From contig NC_092677.1 of NCBI RefSeq assembly GCF_964355755.1, positions 875,001 to 939,000 of the forward strand: a stretch of DNA of 64,000 nucleotides, in the 5' to 3' direction. The position numbers and the translations under genes are program-made. Under the pieces are notes generated by a model. That model worked only from the letters and a program-made list of their open reading frames with translations. It made no database searches and was not told the DNA's origin. The DNA comes from Antedon mediterranea (lineage: Eukaryota; Echinodermata; Crinoidea; Comatulida; Antedonidae). This document shows, piece by piece, positions 21,801 through 31,564 of this stretch; positions within the stretch are counted from its first letter, which is position 1; each line of letters begins with the position of its first letter.

Positions 21801-22299
21801 ATGTTATCACCAAGCAAGGTATGATTCGTATTCTAATACAAATGATCTCAGTTCCAAAATAAAACATCAGGCTCATGGTGGCGTTGCAGTGTATGTCAAG
21901 AACACGTCTTCAAGCAGATTAAACATATGTAATAATGATATAGAAGCAGTTTCATTTTTAATAACAAGTCCGATTTCTATTGCCGTGTCAGTAATTTATC
22001 GACCCCCAAGTTATGATATTAATCAATTCTGTCAAAATTTGAGAAAATATTTGGAAGAGTTACAAAAAATGAGTACAAAATGTATTGTAATGGGGGATTT
22101 TAATGAAAATCTTTTCAAACAATCTTCCAGAGTGAATAATTTAATGTCAGAGAATGAATACCGACAACATGTTACATGTTCCACCACTGAAAACAATACA
22201 TTGATTGATCATGTCTATAGCAAAGGTCTTGATTCAGTACAGGCTGAAGTAATTCCAATTTATTATAGCTATCATGAAGCCATTCAAATTAAATTTTAA
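12865..22299 (+). CDS. Helentron Rep-helicase-endonuclease polyprotein, 3144 aa
   Basis: This is the transposase of the element, expected to nick, unwind and transfer single-stranded element DNA. Order seen: hydrophobic helix 5-24; C4HC3 PHD-type finger (C123, C126, C139, C142, H147, C150, C168, C171); papain-like peptidase-like domain about 545-720 (C560, H690); OTU peptidase about 865-1005 (D875, C878, H994); basic 18-residue repeats 1204-1423; Cys-rich domain from C1469; Helitron-like N domain from about 1743; HUH motif H1962-V-H1964; two tyrosines Y2149 and Y2153 followed by K2156; PIF1-type helicase with Walker A 2502-2509, D2591-E2592, GDFYQ near 2630, HKVQG near 2852 and a late YVGLSR; EEP endonuclease 2928-3144 (E2961, D3078, N3080, D3115, H3137). 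A TAA lies in frame just before the start. Oddities: N2589 in the Walker B strand, and SYH instead of SDH in the endonuclease. The ORF is intact, without introns. Confidence 0.93.
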   Translation: MDMEFITLVGIFLLIIFTMIIYLCKNVNKEVTSKKQIFVNTTGNVNNGVMDKTAEFKIVVNDILDLLDECCSTENVKDDRNDDTGNVNCEFMKDTTEFKGIIDDIINILSYGTEVTSEFDDTCDFCNIEVKVDDNCITCDCCSQYFHVKCVRDVFEDKLCNSRVIWICSMCGNNNFVDNMFGEIGIPCHFNRYTILEPDESVTSDFPELMKNKEKRCNNAKLKCQQTGSEDLLGSDWIRVRSKKRTDNRKKRCKNRGNKKRRKRVINGISIEPGVKYIGKGVKDFYERQNNNKMEWNMNTNTYREYNKENGKTNILGNSQTIIDDSGRPMCDDLKNTKVTHGIQQQSGGGSKRLRNNKGRFVKTKKIDNKKAQGNVNLKNDCDTMERFGKDIKNMGNNDNSETKTDEDFKMKCTVENDNTATDDAKAQNNSKMNDRSRIIDSNGTDHKNQTCASCEFEENEVLIIDDGCKKAVTEKLRSHTKPKCDQHTIDPDIEVLRKNNFSEELIIDDVPKQKNTRKRQKTQSINELQVYNSNENITVAQGNFNQGNYRFGFASGKQCVANSLVAILYSTKRNGNEFYTKDLDTILTLGNELYRYIQKDSTMHEDLLMISELPKELDILDNTFVISPKESVFGIIDGNLEFMAEYGALSLNQALEQELHQHDAFFINFNRSTFSIIKRVNGFLIFDPHARDRFGCVSEHGKSILIYSPSWQGVYDYCIRLARSMNCNLHETEFELTGVNIENKSMMLCSASVFDESNLENVDVDEPSTSYQYKCSTRLSDKNIDSKVKGQKHNKETHVSSSNGWQSDSDIEIVNVQYEERPDKNFKFIPISEAQKKNMCNEVRIHCEHTDMNCGINRASQIGHPLQITNITGDGNCFYRAISYIISGTEDNHLLLRRAITNHLLETDDLFINTFSHKYRSVKEYVFKKRVMDNGTWASNTEISAMANLLNTDIYSFNDQLLTWQLFSAKKPGRIDDVTTENGIYILYTMNVHFNVVESVNVSQNNVQETTGQVDMNVTSKKRKKTGEETWDTFEDIEPTHKQSKTVESPCSESRVKILSGKRKQSYRIRKEKAKNRQRNKREREEKNNSEETNELGHKYQSDSVYTEEKKRKVKETQKIRYCDDDYKLQKRKENRERQRKMYRCEPEYKVKVRNKAKHHYNLDLDYRTTKKETMKSRYDNDTMFRNKTKQNNKQRNKERYHNDPQFRQNLKQNLAKKYCNNSHFRENINQKLTEKYRGNLKFRQNFKQKLAEKYQSNLKFRQNCKEKFTEKYRSNLKFRQNLKDKLAEKYRSNLKFRQKCKDKLAEKYLSNLKFRQNCKEKFTEKYRSNLKFRQNFKDKLAEKYRSNLKFRQKCKDKLAEKYRSNLKFRQKCKDKLVEKYRSNLKFRQNCKQKLAEKYRDNLKFRQRCKQKCKQRFTEKYHGDEGFRKKIMKKNLKNREKKTTENTNFDIVLENFRKTVSRGPEYVCCICFKLLFKDQVMKCIKAKYKNKACINEKYLHICNNECNKPCQFFESPRCRLWICFTCHRKMLNGKVPAEANSNNLQLHDIPPELRCLNNLEQHLIGLNIPFMKLMNLPKGGQHGIHGPVVCVPSNTIETVKMLPRPEVDDQLISVKLKRKLSYKGYYKYKFVNTANVIQALRYLQDHNKCYFDIAINEEWHNYLSEDNMENETTNEDENNEEEEKEEEVEDRLCGVTFDTSLQPVDRRQNLVDEYFNDIICCAPCENNSPIALLSNKSNEAKSFPVLFPTGQPTFHDTRDVKITLGRYFHNRLMHIDNRFAQNTEFIFYAQSLYELQQILSSISIALRKGSSKKDDFSKVTVSDLKNVTKIEEILKSDRGYKFLKQIRGTPPYWQATQKDIIAMVRQIGKPTFFLSFSSADFRWKEIMTTLLNQSGDQRNIEELEWADKCNLLKSNPVTVARMFDKRFHTFLKNVILSEAQPIGKVVDYFYRIEFQMRGSPHVHMLVWVENAPIFGTDKDKDVINFVDKYISCAVPCETVDRELNEIVKSVQIHSKRHSKSCKKKGTNCRFNFPRQPSGNTFVMRPTIVDKDNDDNDDNKQAMELLTSVKDAVTNEETYKNAIELFQSLGITQSAFEKANNCVATEEKIVIKRNPQDVWVNQYNPSLLRAWNANMDIQYITNVYACIIYVIGYMSKSEREMGLLLNHAASEVKEGNEDARQSLRKLGNVYMNNREVSAQESIYRVCSLRLKECSRKVEFIPVGPNPVRMSLPLSVIKNKADDDVSAWLPNKIDKYKARPNISEFNKMCLAKFCSEYRILSSSEMKGNKQKKNVFQLKKQLGFIQKRTRTSNAIVRYPRFPMDTAPEKYFLSILQLFLPFRKDEQLKPPNFETYEQFHEKGCVKLCGCQLQTVKSIVHGNMEQYEKSADDVEEAQECLSKFGPQEDAWSLLCPESEKERLDNPKPNVEVDDEEDEFFIPDFGIQKNHTSKVESNSSNIPRPELNKMIRSLNEKQQHIFYKTRQWCLDKANGKKPEAFYTFITGGAGTGKSHLVNCIYNEATRILGKIMENPDDLSILKLAPTGIAAYNIKGQTIHSALSIPINISLPYQPLGEEKISALRNKLGQLQIVNIDEISMVNQRLLWYIHGRLRQIKQVRNDSPFGNISIIAVGDFYQLPPVMGSSLYKDTLESSLWIDNFKQVQLDQIMRQKEDKEFALLLNKLRTKEKHDCLSDNDLLVLKSRETGEECEDAVHIYPRNKQVDEWNKKMLHKTCTDIVCIEAEDSVVNAKKQTKNCDKPRNSRKTSLLNYLWIALNARVMLIKNVDVKKGLTNGCMGHVYEIVKPNNNAKPVSIKVKFDNNDIGIQAIEMFKESMGEKYSRKQFPLKLAYACTVHKVQGMTMDKAVVCLKDTFTHGQAYVGLSRVTSISGLTIENFKPSLIYCDPNIKKCLNNMDSYVQCDKQGHDSDSRFSIMLHNIQGLKQHFVDLQYNDLFMNSNILCLTETWLNKDDDVFDVRIEPYKCYHQARYDSYSNTNDLSSKIKHQAHGGVAVYVKNTSSSRLNICNNDIEAVSFLITSPISIAVSVIYRPPSYDINQFCQNLRKYLEELQKMSTKCIVMGDFNENLFKQSSRVNNLMSENEYRQHVTCSTTENNTLIDHVYSKGLDSVQAEVIPIYYSYHEAIQIKF
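16474..17133 (+). repeat. 54-bp repeat within the ORF, 12 units of 18 residues
   Basis: Residues 1204-1423 consist of twelve copies of a motif close to SNLKFRQNCKEKFTEKYR; the last has four extra residues. The sequence is strongly basic with regularly placed Tyr and Phe. Eighteen residues equal five turns of an ideal alpha helix, so every copy would present the same face. Internal copies are nearly identical at the DNA level, indicating recent expansion or homogenisation. Binding of nucleic acid is plausible but unproven. Confidence 0.9.
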
Positions 22300-22431
22300 T
22301 TGTAGCAATGGTTTTTAAGTATTTCTGTGAATAGAATTCAGAATAGAATACTATAAAAACTTTTTAAGAATTGAAAATAGAACTGGATACAAATCAAGAA
22401 AAAAAACAATTTATAAAAACAAGCTGAAAAT
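22300..22431 (+). other. Spacer after the ORF
   Basis: AT-rich sequence between the stop codon and the 3' cassette array. There is no AATAAA and no open frame here, so polyadenylation probably takes place further downstream. Confidence 0.4.
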
Positions 22432-23601
22432 CATTATGACTCTCTATGAACGAGGGGCAGCGAGTAATCTGTAACTTCAACCCATGTCATTCTCCTGTAT
22501 AGGAGAAACAGTATCTGGTGACTAAACACATTTTAATCTTGTTTTTATGTGAGTTATATTATTAAAGATATTGTTCTGAATTTGAATATGCAATGTTGCA
22601 ATCTGTGCACATAATAATTGTTCAATATTTACCGGTATTCAAATAATGTTAAAAATAAAAAGTTATATTTCACAGAAGAAGAAAATACGTTTTGTTTTAT
22701 ACGATTACCAATACTTCATTAGGTCTATACATACTTTCATTTGTATAATTGTTTTTGTATATTTTTTTTGTTATCTATCCAGGTCCACATGAAATTACTA
22801 ATACAGTAATTTACTCATTTGGAAGAATAATCAATTATTATCTATGCAAGAGGGGCAGTGAATAATCTGTAACTTCAACACATGTCATTCTCCTGTATAG
22901 TGGAAACAATATCTGGTGAGTAAACACATTTTAATCTTGTTTTTATGTGAGTTATATAATATTGTTCTGAATTTGAATATGCAATATTTCAATATCTACC
23001 GGTATTCAAGTAATGTTAAAAATAAACAGTTACATTTTACAGAAGAAGAAAATATGTTTTGTTTTATACGATTACCAATACTTTATTAGGTCTACACATA
23101 CTTTCAGTTGTATAATTGCTTTTAATATTTTTTTTTCTATCTATCCAGGTCCACATGAAATTACTAATACAGTAATTTATTCATTTGCAAGAATAATCAA
23201 TTTATTATCTATGCACGAGGGGCAGCGAATAATGTGTAACTTCAACCATGTCATTCTCCTGTGTAGGAGAAACAATATCTGGTGAGTAAACACATTTTAA
23301 TCTTGTTTTTATATGAGTTATATTATTATAAATATTGTTCTGAATTTGAATATGCAATGTTGCAATCTGTGTATATAATAATCTTTCAATATCTACCGGT
23401 TTTCAAGTAATGTTAAAAATAAAAATTACATTTTACAGAAGAAGAAAATACGTTTTGTTTTATACGATTACCAATACTTTATTAGGTCTACACATACTTT
23501 CAGTTTTGTTTTCTATCTATGCAGGTCCACATGAAATTCCTAATACAGCAATTTACAAGAATTTTGCAAGAATAATCAATTTATTTTGTTTTGATTTTTA
23601 G
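22432..23601 (+). repeat. 3' exon-like cassette array of copy 1 (3 units plus a remnant)
   Basis: Tandem units of about 370-400 bp match the start of the window. Exon-like blocks of exactly 133 nt lie at 22783-22915 and 23149-23281. Each follows a T-rich tract ending in ATCCAG and is followed by GTGAGTAAAC. The first block has the weaker donor GTGACT. The last unit lacks the donor and ends with a T-rich tract and AG at 23600-23601. No long open frame crosses the blocks. Confidence 0.7.
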
Positions 23602-25641
23602 GTGTACAATGGAATGGTTTCATCTCTTTAATTAATAATGGGATCCGAATGTTTAGGCAGTCACTAATGCAGTCGTTCGCTCTTTAATAACATTTGTCTA
23701 AACGCGGCAAATTATTAAATTAATAATCATATTAATAGTTATTGTTAAAAAATAACAATCTTCTATAAATAGATCAATAAATATGCGTTTAATGAATCCT
23801 CAACTAACAAATTACCATGTAAATAATGTACTAATATGTAAATTTACTGATTACCAAAATGTTGATGAACTACTGTATAGTATAAACAGCCTACTATATT
23901 TTGACAATTTTGTACCATTTGCAATAACCAATGAAAGCTTATATAAATACCGGTACACATTTTATACAGATTTGTGTGTTTTCTTCAATTTGTTTGAAAT
24001 AAAAGATTATTTTTAACAGTTATGGTGTGATAATATTAGCTTTATCAGAAATATTATATCTATTGGAGCAAGTTTCACTGGTAACTGAGATAATTGATCA
24101 GATCAAATCACAGAGCAGAGAAGACAAAAAATTGTTATTGTTATTATTATTCACACATGTAACTGGTCAGTAATCCATAAGATCAAATCACAGAGCAGAG
24201 GAGACAACAAATTGTTATTATTATTATTCACACATGTAACCGGTTTTAGTGTAGTATATTATGGTGTTTAGAACTGAAATTACGGGAGAAAACATGTTTT
24301 GATGTCATCAAAATGAAACATAAAAGTATGTCCATTTTCGGGAAATAATTCATCTCAACGATAACATAATTAAATAATATAATATAAAAAATATAATGAA
24401 ATTTGGCACGTACAACTGAGATGCGTAATATGCCAAAAAACAAATAAAAATCCTACCTTTCCTATTACTGGCCATAACATGACCTCATAGCATAACCCGA
24501 TAGCATGACCTCGCAGCATCCGATAGGAAAACTTTTAAAAACGATTTTAATGAATTGTGCCTATTTTGTGTCATACGTCTAGTATATACTAATACATTGA
24601 AGCATAGAAAAAATTACGAGACCCATATTTTTAACATGATGACGTCATCAAAATAAAACATGAAGGTAACAATTTTAGAGAATAATTATCTAAATAATTA
24701 TATTCTTAGAAGTTGAAGAAATTTGGGCACGCTGGCAATTTTTAAGCCATCTTTTGAGTGACATAAATATGTGTACAGTGCTGACAGCAAATTACACAGA
24801 ATACACTGTTACATGTTATTATAATTTAATTATCTAAATAATTACATTAATACAAATTTGAAGAAATTTGGGAACGTTAACCTGAGATGCGCTCTATAAA
24901 CACAATTAATTTTTACGAAAGAGATGAAAATCTGACTTTTTAAATTCAACTGACCATATGATGACGTCATGAAATCAGATAGACAAAATTTGTATATGAC
25001 TTCATATCTACAATTCAACAATTACCATAAGTTTTGATCACGTGGGTCACTTTGTTAACTCATGTGTGAAAAAAATTGATTTGTCAAGAACATTAAAACG
25101 CATTAGCGCGATGCGCTCTATTAACTGGGATTAACTAATACAAAATATAAAAAAATCTATTTTTAAAATTTGAGTGGCCAATATGGTGACGTCAGAACAT
25201 CTTTTAGGTACAAATTGTACATTAATTGATAACTACAACTCATTAGCTTCTATAATACATTTAAAAAAATGGTGTAACCTGCCATCCTGAGGAGCTAGAA
25301 CTGAATCAAAATAGGTATATTTTTGAAAAAAATTGTATTATATTACCCATTCTTTAGCAAACGATTTCTAAAGTTTAACATGCACGTGCATCGTTAATTT
25401 GCAATAAAAATTCATGAAAATGAATGAAATCGTGAACGTAGGCCTATGACCAACAAAAATCAATTGCAAAACACATTTTTCTACGCTTTGTACGAGCTGT
25501 GCGCACAAGTGCGTGCGCAAAACGCAAACAATTTAGACAGTTTTGAAATGCTCAAATGACCTGACATGTACGCAAATTAAATAGAAATTAATTTGGCGTA
25601 TTTTTAAATTTCACTCGTAAAAAATAAACAAATTTGATTCA
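23602..25641 (+). other. Non-coding tail of copy 1
   Basis: This stretch is collinear with 801-2502. No gene is supported. It contains an 80-bp direct duplication (24101-24164 and 24181-24241, both with GATCAAATCACAGAGCAGAG) that copy 0 lacks. It also has several decayed blocks with GATGCGCTCTA and GATGACGTCA. The part from about 24540 onward is also recognisable in the diverged unit at 42496-44082. Confidence 0.6.
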
Positions 25642-26972
25642 GGTTTTCCGCAGCGCAAACACCACATGCACGTCATACGTTAGAATATTGCACAGAGAAA
25701 AAACGATTATGCCATTGAAAAAAATGTTAGTGTGCCCTCTATTTTGTGTCACGTCTAAGTATATACGGTATACACTATATACTGTATACGTACTACATAC
25801 AGTGCAGAAAAGGTGAAAAGAAGTGACCAAAGTTATTTACGCTTTTGAACATGATGACGTCATAACAATTTTAAAAATGGTAAATCATGCGAAAGATAAT
25901 TGATTGACCTAGACAAAATAAAAAAAATGAGGGAAATGGAATACGGATAAGTGGAGATGCGCTCTATTAAATGTGATGAGCTATGACGAAAGAGACAAAA
26001 ATCCTATATTTGATATTCGAGTGGCCATACAATGACGTCACAATGTCCGGTTAGCCATATCGATGCATGATTTGATATTTACAACTCATCTACTTCCAGA
26101 ATCTGAAATTTTAAAAATTTTCACCTCGGAGTTTAGAATCTATGACTTTTTAAAAAAAGGCATAATTTTCACGAATTTTTGAACTTTTTCAACAAAAACG
26201 CGCGAAAATTGTTCAATTCTACGTGCTCGTATGACGTGATTTTAAGTTGAAATTGTTTGAAAGTTTGTAAAATTACTAGAAAAGGCTGAAAAAACAAAAA
26301 TCAAGCAAAAAAAACATGTTTTTGCCTTACGTGCGCACGCGCGCGTAAAAAAATTGCGCACGCGTGGGAATTTTTGAAATGCTCAAAATGACATGAAACG
26401 CGTAGAAAGTTGATTAGAAATGGATATTTCGCAATTTGAAATTTTAAACGCGCGTGCGCGCGTAACTTTATGTCAAACATGCCATTTTTAATCCATAGAA
26501 AGTTTGCGCATGATATAACTTAAATTTTCACGAAGTTTCAATAGAAAATGACTTTTGGTTTTCAATCTATGATCAATCATTGAAATTCATAAAATCGCGC
26601 GTAACTTACGCTGCGCGACTCCAAATTCATAAAAAAAAGTTTCGTGCACATCTACAGCTACAGGGCAATCTTATGACAAAGTTATAGAATCTTATGTTGA
26701 CTAGAATTAGAGATACGCTGCGAACAAAAATCGTGGAAAGAAAGAAGAAAATAGAAAAAAAAAGAGAAAAAAAATAAAAAAAATAAAAAAGATCCTGACA
26801 ATAACAAGGGGTTATCCGCCAAGTGCGGATAACCAAAAAAAAAAAGATCCTGACAATAACAAGAGGTTATCCGCCAAGTGCGGATAACCAAAAAGATCCT
26901 GACAATAACAAGGGGTTATCCGCCAAGTGCGGATAACCAACTAGATTTGAACTCGTCACTACGGACGAGTTA
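25642..26972 (+). mobile_element. 3' terminal module of copy 1
   Basis: This module is homologous to the short array units over its whole length. It begins GGTTTTCCGC and is joined to the tail without a terminal hairpin. Subterminal hairpins lie at 26810-26834, 26865-26889 and 26914-26938. The terminal hairpin is at 26950-26971 with arms AACTCGTC and GACGAGTT around ACTACG. Confidence 0.7.
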
Positions 26973-28113
26973 GGTTATCCGCAGCGCAAACGCCACGTGC
27001 ACGTCATACGTTAGAATAATGCGCGCAGAAAAACGATTATGCCATTGAAAAAATGTTAGTGCGCTCTCTCTTTTGCGTCACGTCAAAGTATATACGGTAT
27101 ACACTGTATTCCGTATACGTACTAGATACAGTGCAGAATAGGTGAAAATAAGGGACCCAAGTTATTGACGCTTTTGGACATGATGACGTCATCACAATTT
27201 AAAAAATGGTAGATTATGCGAAAGATAATTGATTGGCCTAGACAATATAACAAAATTGGGAGAAATGGAATACGGATAAGTGGAGATGCGCTCTATTAAA
27301 TTTGATGAGCTATGCGAAAGTGACAAAAATCCTATATTTTATATTCGAGTGGCCATACAATGACGTCGCAATGTCCGGTTAGCCATATCGATGCATGATT
27401 TGATATCTACAACTCATCTCCTTTCAGAATCTGAAATTTTAAAAATGTTCACCACGGAGTTTAGAATCTATGACTTTTTAAAGAAAGGCATAATTTTCAC
27501 AAATTTTTGAACTTTTTCATCAAAAACGAGCGCAAATTGTTCAATTCTACGTGCTCGTATGACGTGATTTTAAGTCGAAATTAATTGAAAATTGGTAAAT
27601 TTACTAAAAAAGGCTGAAAAAACAAAAATCAAGCAAAAAAAAGATGTTTTTGCGCTACGTGCGCACGCGCGCGTAAAAAAATGCGCAAGCGTGGGAATTT
27701 TTGAAATGCTCAAAATGACATGAAACGCGTAGAAAGTTGATTAGAAATGGATTTTTTGCAATTTGAAATTTTAAACGCGCGTGCGCGCGTAACTTTCTAC
27801 GTAACCTGCAATTTTTAATCCATAGAAAGTTTGCGCTTGATATGACTTAAATTTTCACAAAGTTTCAATTCAAAATGACTTTTGGTTTTTATTCTATGAT
27901 CAATCATTGAAATTCATAAAATCGCGCGTAACTTACGCTGCGCAACTCCAAATTCGTCCAAAAGCTTGGCTGCACATCTACAGCTATAGGTCAATCTTAT
28001 GACAAAGTTATACAATTTTATGTTGGCCAGAATTAGAGATACGCTGCGAACAAAATTCGTGGAAAGAAAGAAGAACATAGACTAGATTTGAACTCGTCAC
28101 TACGGACGAGTTA
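26973..28113 (+). mobile_element. Non-autonomous unit B1, short class
   Basis: First free unit after copy 1. It lacks the subterminal hairpin and poly-A module. One of the two CRE palindromes is mutated to TGACGTCG. Confidence 0.7.
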
Positions 28114-29264
28114 GGTTATCCGCAGTGCAAAGGCCACGTGCACGTCATACGTTAGAATATTGCGCGCAGAAAAACGATTAAGGCATTGCAACAATTTCAG
28201 TGCGCTCTCTATTTTTCGTCACGTCTGAGTATATACGGTATACACTATATACTGTATACGTACTACATACAGTGCAGAATAGGTGAAAATAAGTGACCAA
28301 AGTTATTGACGCTTTTGGACATGATGATGTCAACACAATTTAAAAAATGGTAGATTATGCGAAAGATAATTGATTGGCCTAGACAATATAACAAAATGGG
28401 GGGAAATGGAATACGGATAAGTGGAGATGCGCTCTATTAAATGTGATGAGCTATGCGAAAGAGACAAAAATCCTATATTTTATATTCGAGTGGCCATACG
28501 ATGACGTCACAATGTGCGGTTAGCCATATCGAAGCATGCTTTGATATCTATAACTCATCTACTTCCAGAATCTGAAATTTTAAAAATTTTCACCTCGGAG
28601 TTTAGAATCTATGACTTTTTAAAAAAAGGCATAATTTTCACGAATTTTTGAACTTTTTCATCAAAAACGCGCGCAAATTGTTCAATTCTACGTGCTTGTA
28701 TGACGTGATTTGAAGTCGAAATTGATTGAAAATTGGTAAATTTACTAGAAAAATCTGAAAAAACAAAAATCCAGCAAAAAAAAGAGGCTTCTGCGCTAAG
28801 TGCGCACGCGCGCGTAAAAAATTGCGCACGTGTGGGAATTTTTGAAATGCTCAAAATGACCTGAGACGCGTAGAAAGTTGATTAGAAATTGATTTTACGC
28901 ATTTTGAAATTTTAAACGCGCGTGCGCTCGTAACTTTATGTGAAACATGCCATTTTTAATCCATAGAAAGTTTGCGCATGATATGACTTAAATGTTCACC
29001 AAGTTTCAATACAAAATGACTTTTGGTTTTTAATCTATGATCAATCATTGAAATTCATAAAATCGCGCGTAACTTACGCTGCGCCACTCCAAAATTGTCC
29101 AAAATCTTGGCTGCACATCTACAGCTATAGCTCAATGTTATGAAAAATTTACACTATCTTATGGTAGCCAGAAGATAGAGATATGCTGCGGACAAAATTC
29201 GTGGAAAGAAAGAAGAATAAAGAAAAAAAAAACTAGATTTGAACTCGTCACTACGGACGAGTTA
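28114..29264 (+). mobile_element. Non-autonomous unit B2, short class
   Basis: No subterminal hairpin. The first CRE-like site is changed to TGATGTCA. Confidence 0.7.
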
Positions 29265-30411
29265 GGTTATCCGCAGCGCAAAAGCCACGTGCACGTCATA
29301 CGCTAGAATATTGCGCGCAGAAAAACGATTATGCCATTGAAAAAAATGTTAGTGCGCTCTCTATTTTGTGTCACGTCTGAGTATATACGGTATACACTAT
29401 ATACAGTATACGTACTACATACAGAGCTGAATAGGTGAAAATAAGGGACACAAGTAATTGACTCTTTTGGACATGATGACGTCATCACAATTTAAAAAAT
29501 GGTAGATTATGCAAAAGATAATTGATTTGCCTAGATAATATAACAAAATGGGGGGAAATGGAATATGGATAAGTGGAGATGCGCTCTATTAAATGTGATG
29601 AGCTATGCAAAAGAGACAAAAATCCTATATTTTATATTTGAGTGGCCATAAGATGACGTCACAATGTCCGGTTAGCCATATTGATGCATGATTTGATATC
29701 TACAACTCATCTACTTCGAGAATCTGAAATTTTAAAAATGTTCACCACGGAGTTTAGAATCTATGACTTTTTAAATAAAGGCATGATTTTCACGATTTTT
29801 TGAACTTTTTCATAAAAAACGCGCGCAAATTGTTCAATTCGACGTGCTTGTATGACGTAATTTTAAGTCGAAATTGATTGAAAATTGGTAAATTTACTAG
29901 AAAAGGCCGAAAAAACAAAAATCAGGCAAAAAAAAGATGTTTTTGCGCTACGTGCGCACGTGCGCGTAAAAATATTGCGCACACGTGGGAATTTTTGAAA
30001 TGCTCAAAATGACATGAAACGCGTAGAAAGTTGATTAGAAATTGATTTTTCGCATTTTGAAATTTTAAACGCGCATGCGCGCGTAACTTTTTGTAAAACA
30101 TGCAAATTTTAATCCATAGAAAGTTTGCGCATGATATGACTTAGATTTTCACTAAGTTTGAATACAAAATGACTTTTAGTTTTTAATCTATGATCAATAA
30201 TTGAAATTCATAAAATCACGCGTAACTTACGCTGCGCAACTTCAAAATTGTCCAAAAGCTTGGCTGCACATCTACAGCTACAGGTTAATCTTATGACAAA
30301 GTTATACAATCTTATGTTGCCCAGAATTAGAGATACGCTGCGAACAAAATTCGTGGAAAGAAAGAAGATTAAAGAAAAACTAGATTTGAACTCGTCACTA
30401 CGGACGAGTTA
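29265..30411 (+). mobile_element. Non-autonomous unit B3, short class
   Basis: No subterminal hairpin. The conserved palindrome is flanked by TCACGCG instead of TCGCGCG. Confidence 0.7.
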
Positions 30412-31564
30412 GGTTATCCGCAGCGCAAAGGCCACGCGCACGTCATACGTTAAAATATTGCGCGCAGAAAAACGATTAAGTCATTGAAACAATTTCAGTG
30501 TGCTCTCTATTTTTCGTCACGTCTGAGTATATACGGTATACACTATATACTGTATACGTACTACATACAGTGCAGAATAGGTGAAAGTAAGTGACCAAAG
30601 TTATTGACGCTTTTGAACATGATGACGTCATCACAATTTTGAAAATGGTGAATCGTGCGAAAGATAATTGATAGACCTAGACAACATAAAAAAATGGAGG
30701 GAAATGGAATACAAATAAGTGAAGATGCGCTATATTAAATGTGACGAGCTACGAGGAAAGAGACAAAAATCCTATATTTTATATTCGAGTGGCCATACGA
30801 TGACGTCACAATGTCCAGTTAGCCATATTGATGCATGATTTTATATCTGCAACTCATCTACTACCAGAATATGTAATTATAAAAAAGTTCACCACGTAGT
30901 TTAGAATCTATGACTGTTTAAAAAAAGGCATAATTTTGACAAATTTTTGAACTTTTTCATCAAAAATGCGCGTAAATTGTTTAATTCTACGTGCTCGTAT
31001 GACGTGATTTTAAGTCGAAATTGTTTGAAAGTTGGTAAATTTACTAAAAAATACAGGAAAAACAAAAATCAAGCCAAAAAATGATGTTTTTGCGCTACGT
31101 GCGCACGCGCGCGTAAAAAAAATGCGCACCCGTGGGAATTTTTGAAATGCTGAAAATGACATGAAACGCGTAGAAAGTTGATTAGAAATTTATTTTTCGC
31201 ATTTTGAAATTTCAAACGCGCGTGCGCGCGTAACATTTTGTGAAACATGCCATTTTTAATCCATAGAAAGTTTGCGCATAATATGACTTAAATTTTCACC
31301 AAGTTTCAATACAAAATGGCTTTTAGTTTTTATTCTATGATCAATCAGTGAAATTCATAAAATCGCGCGTAACTTACGCTGCGCGACACGAAATTCGAAA
31401 AAAAAAGTTTCTTGCACATCTACAGCTACAGGGCAATCTTTTGACAAAGTTATACAATCATATGTTGGCCAGAATTAGAGATACGCTGCGCACAAAAAAT
31501 GGGGGAGAAGGGTGTAAGGAAAGAAATAAATACTAGATTTGAACTCGTCACTACGGACGAGTTA
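30412..31564 (+). mobile_element. Non-autonomous unit B4, short class, variant right end
   Basis: The right end before the terminal hairpin is a distinct variant containing GGGGGAGAAG and GAAATAAATA. A related form occurs in B9 and B16. Confidence 0.7.

Larger units (their letters stand above)
7630..26972 (+). mobile_element. Autonomous Helentron copy 1, complete (about 19.3 kb)
   Basis: The left boundary is GGTTATCCGC directly after a terminal hairpin; the right boundary is the next such hairpin, at 26950-26971. Between them lie the 5' leader, cassette array, 90-bp repeats, the 3144-residue Rep-helicase-endonuclease ORF, the 3' cassette array, the tail and the 3' terminal module with three subterminal hairpins. 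The combination of HUH Rep, PIF1-type helicase and C-terminal endonuclease defines Helentrons among Helitron-like elements. The exact ends are inferred from repeat junctions. Because the element sits in a concatemer, circularly permuted boundaries about 35 bp further left (at ACTAGATTTG) cannot be excluded. Confidence 0.75.

Noticed and set aside
21646-22299. Endonuclease domain as evidence for a non-LTR retrotransposon
   Set aside because: It is fused in frame to a PIF1-type helicase and HUH Rep domain, with no reverse transcriptase; this is the Helentron arrangement.
26941-26972. B-box-like match (GTTCAAATC) on the minus strand at each junction, suggesting a tRNA-derived element
   Set aside because: The flanking bases do not form a T-arm stem, there is no A box at a suitable distance, and the sequence is better explained by the terminal hairpin flank.
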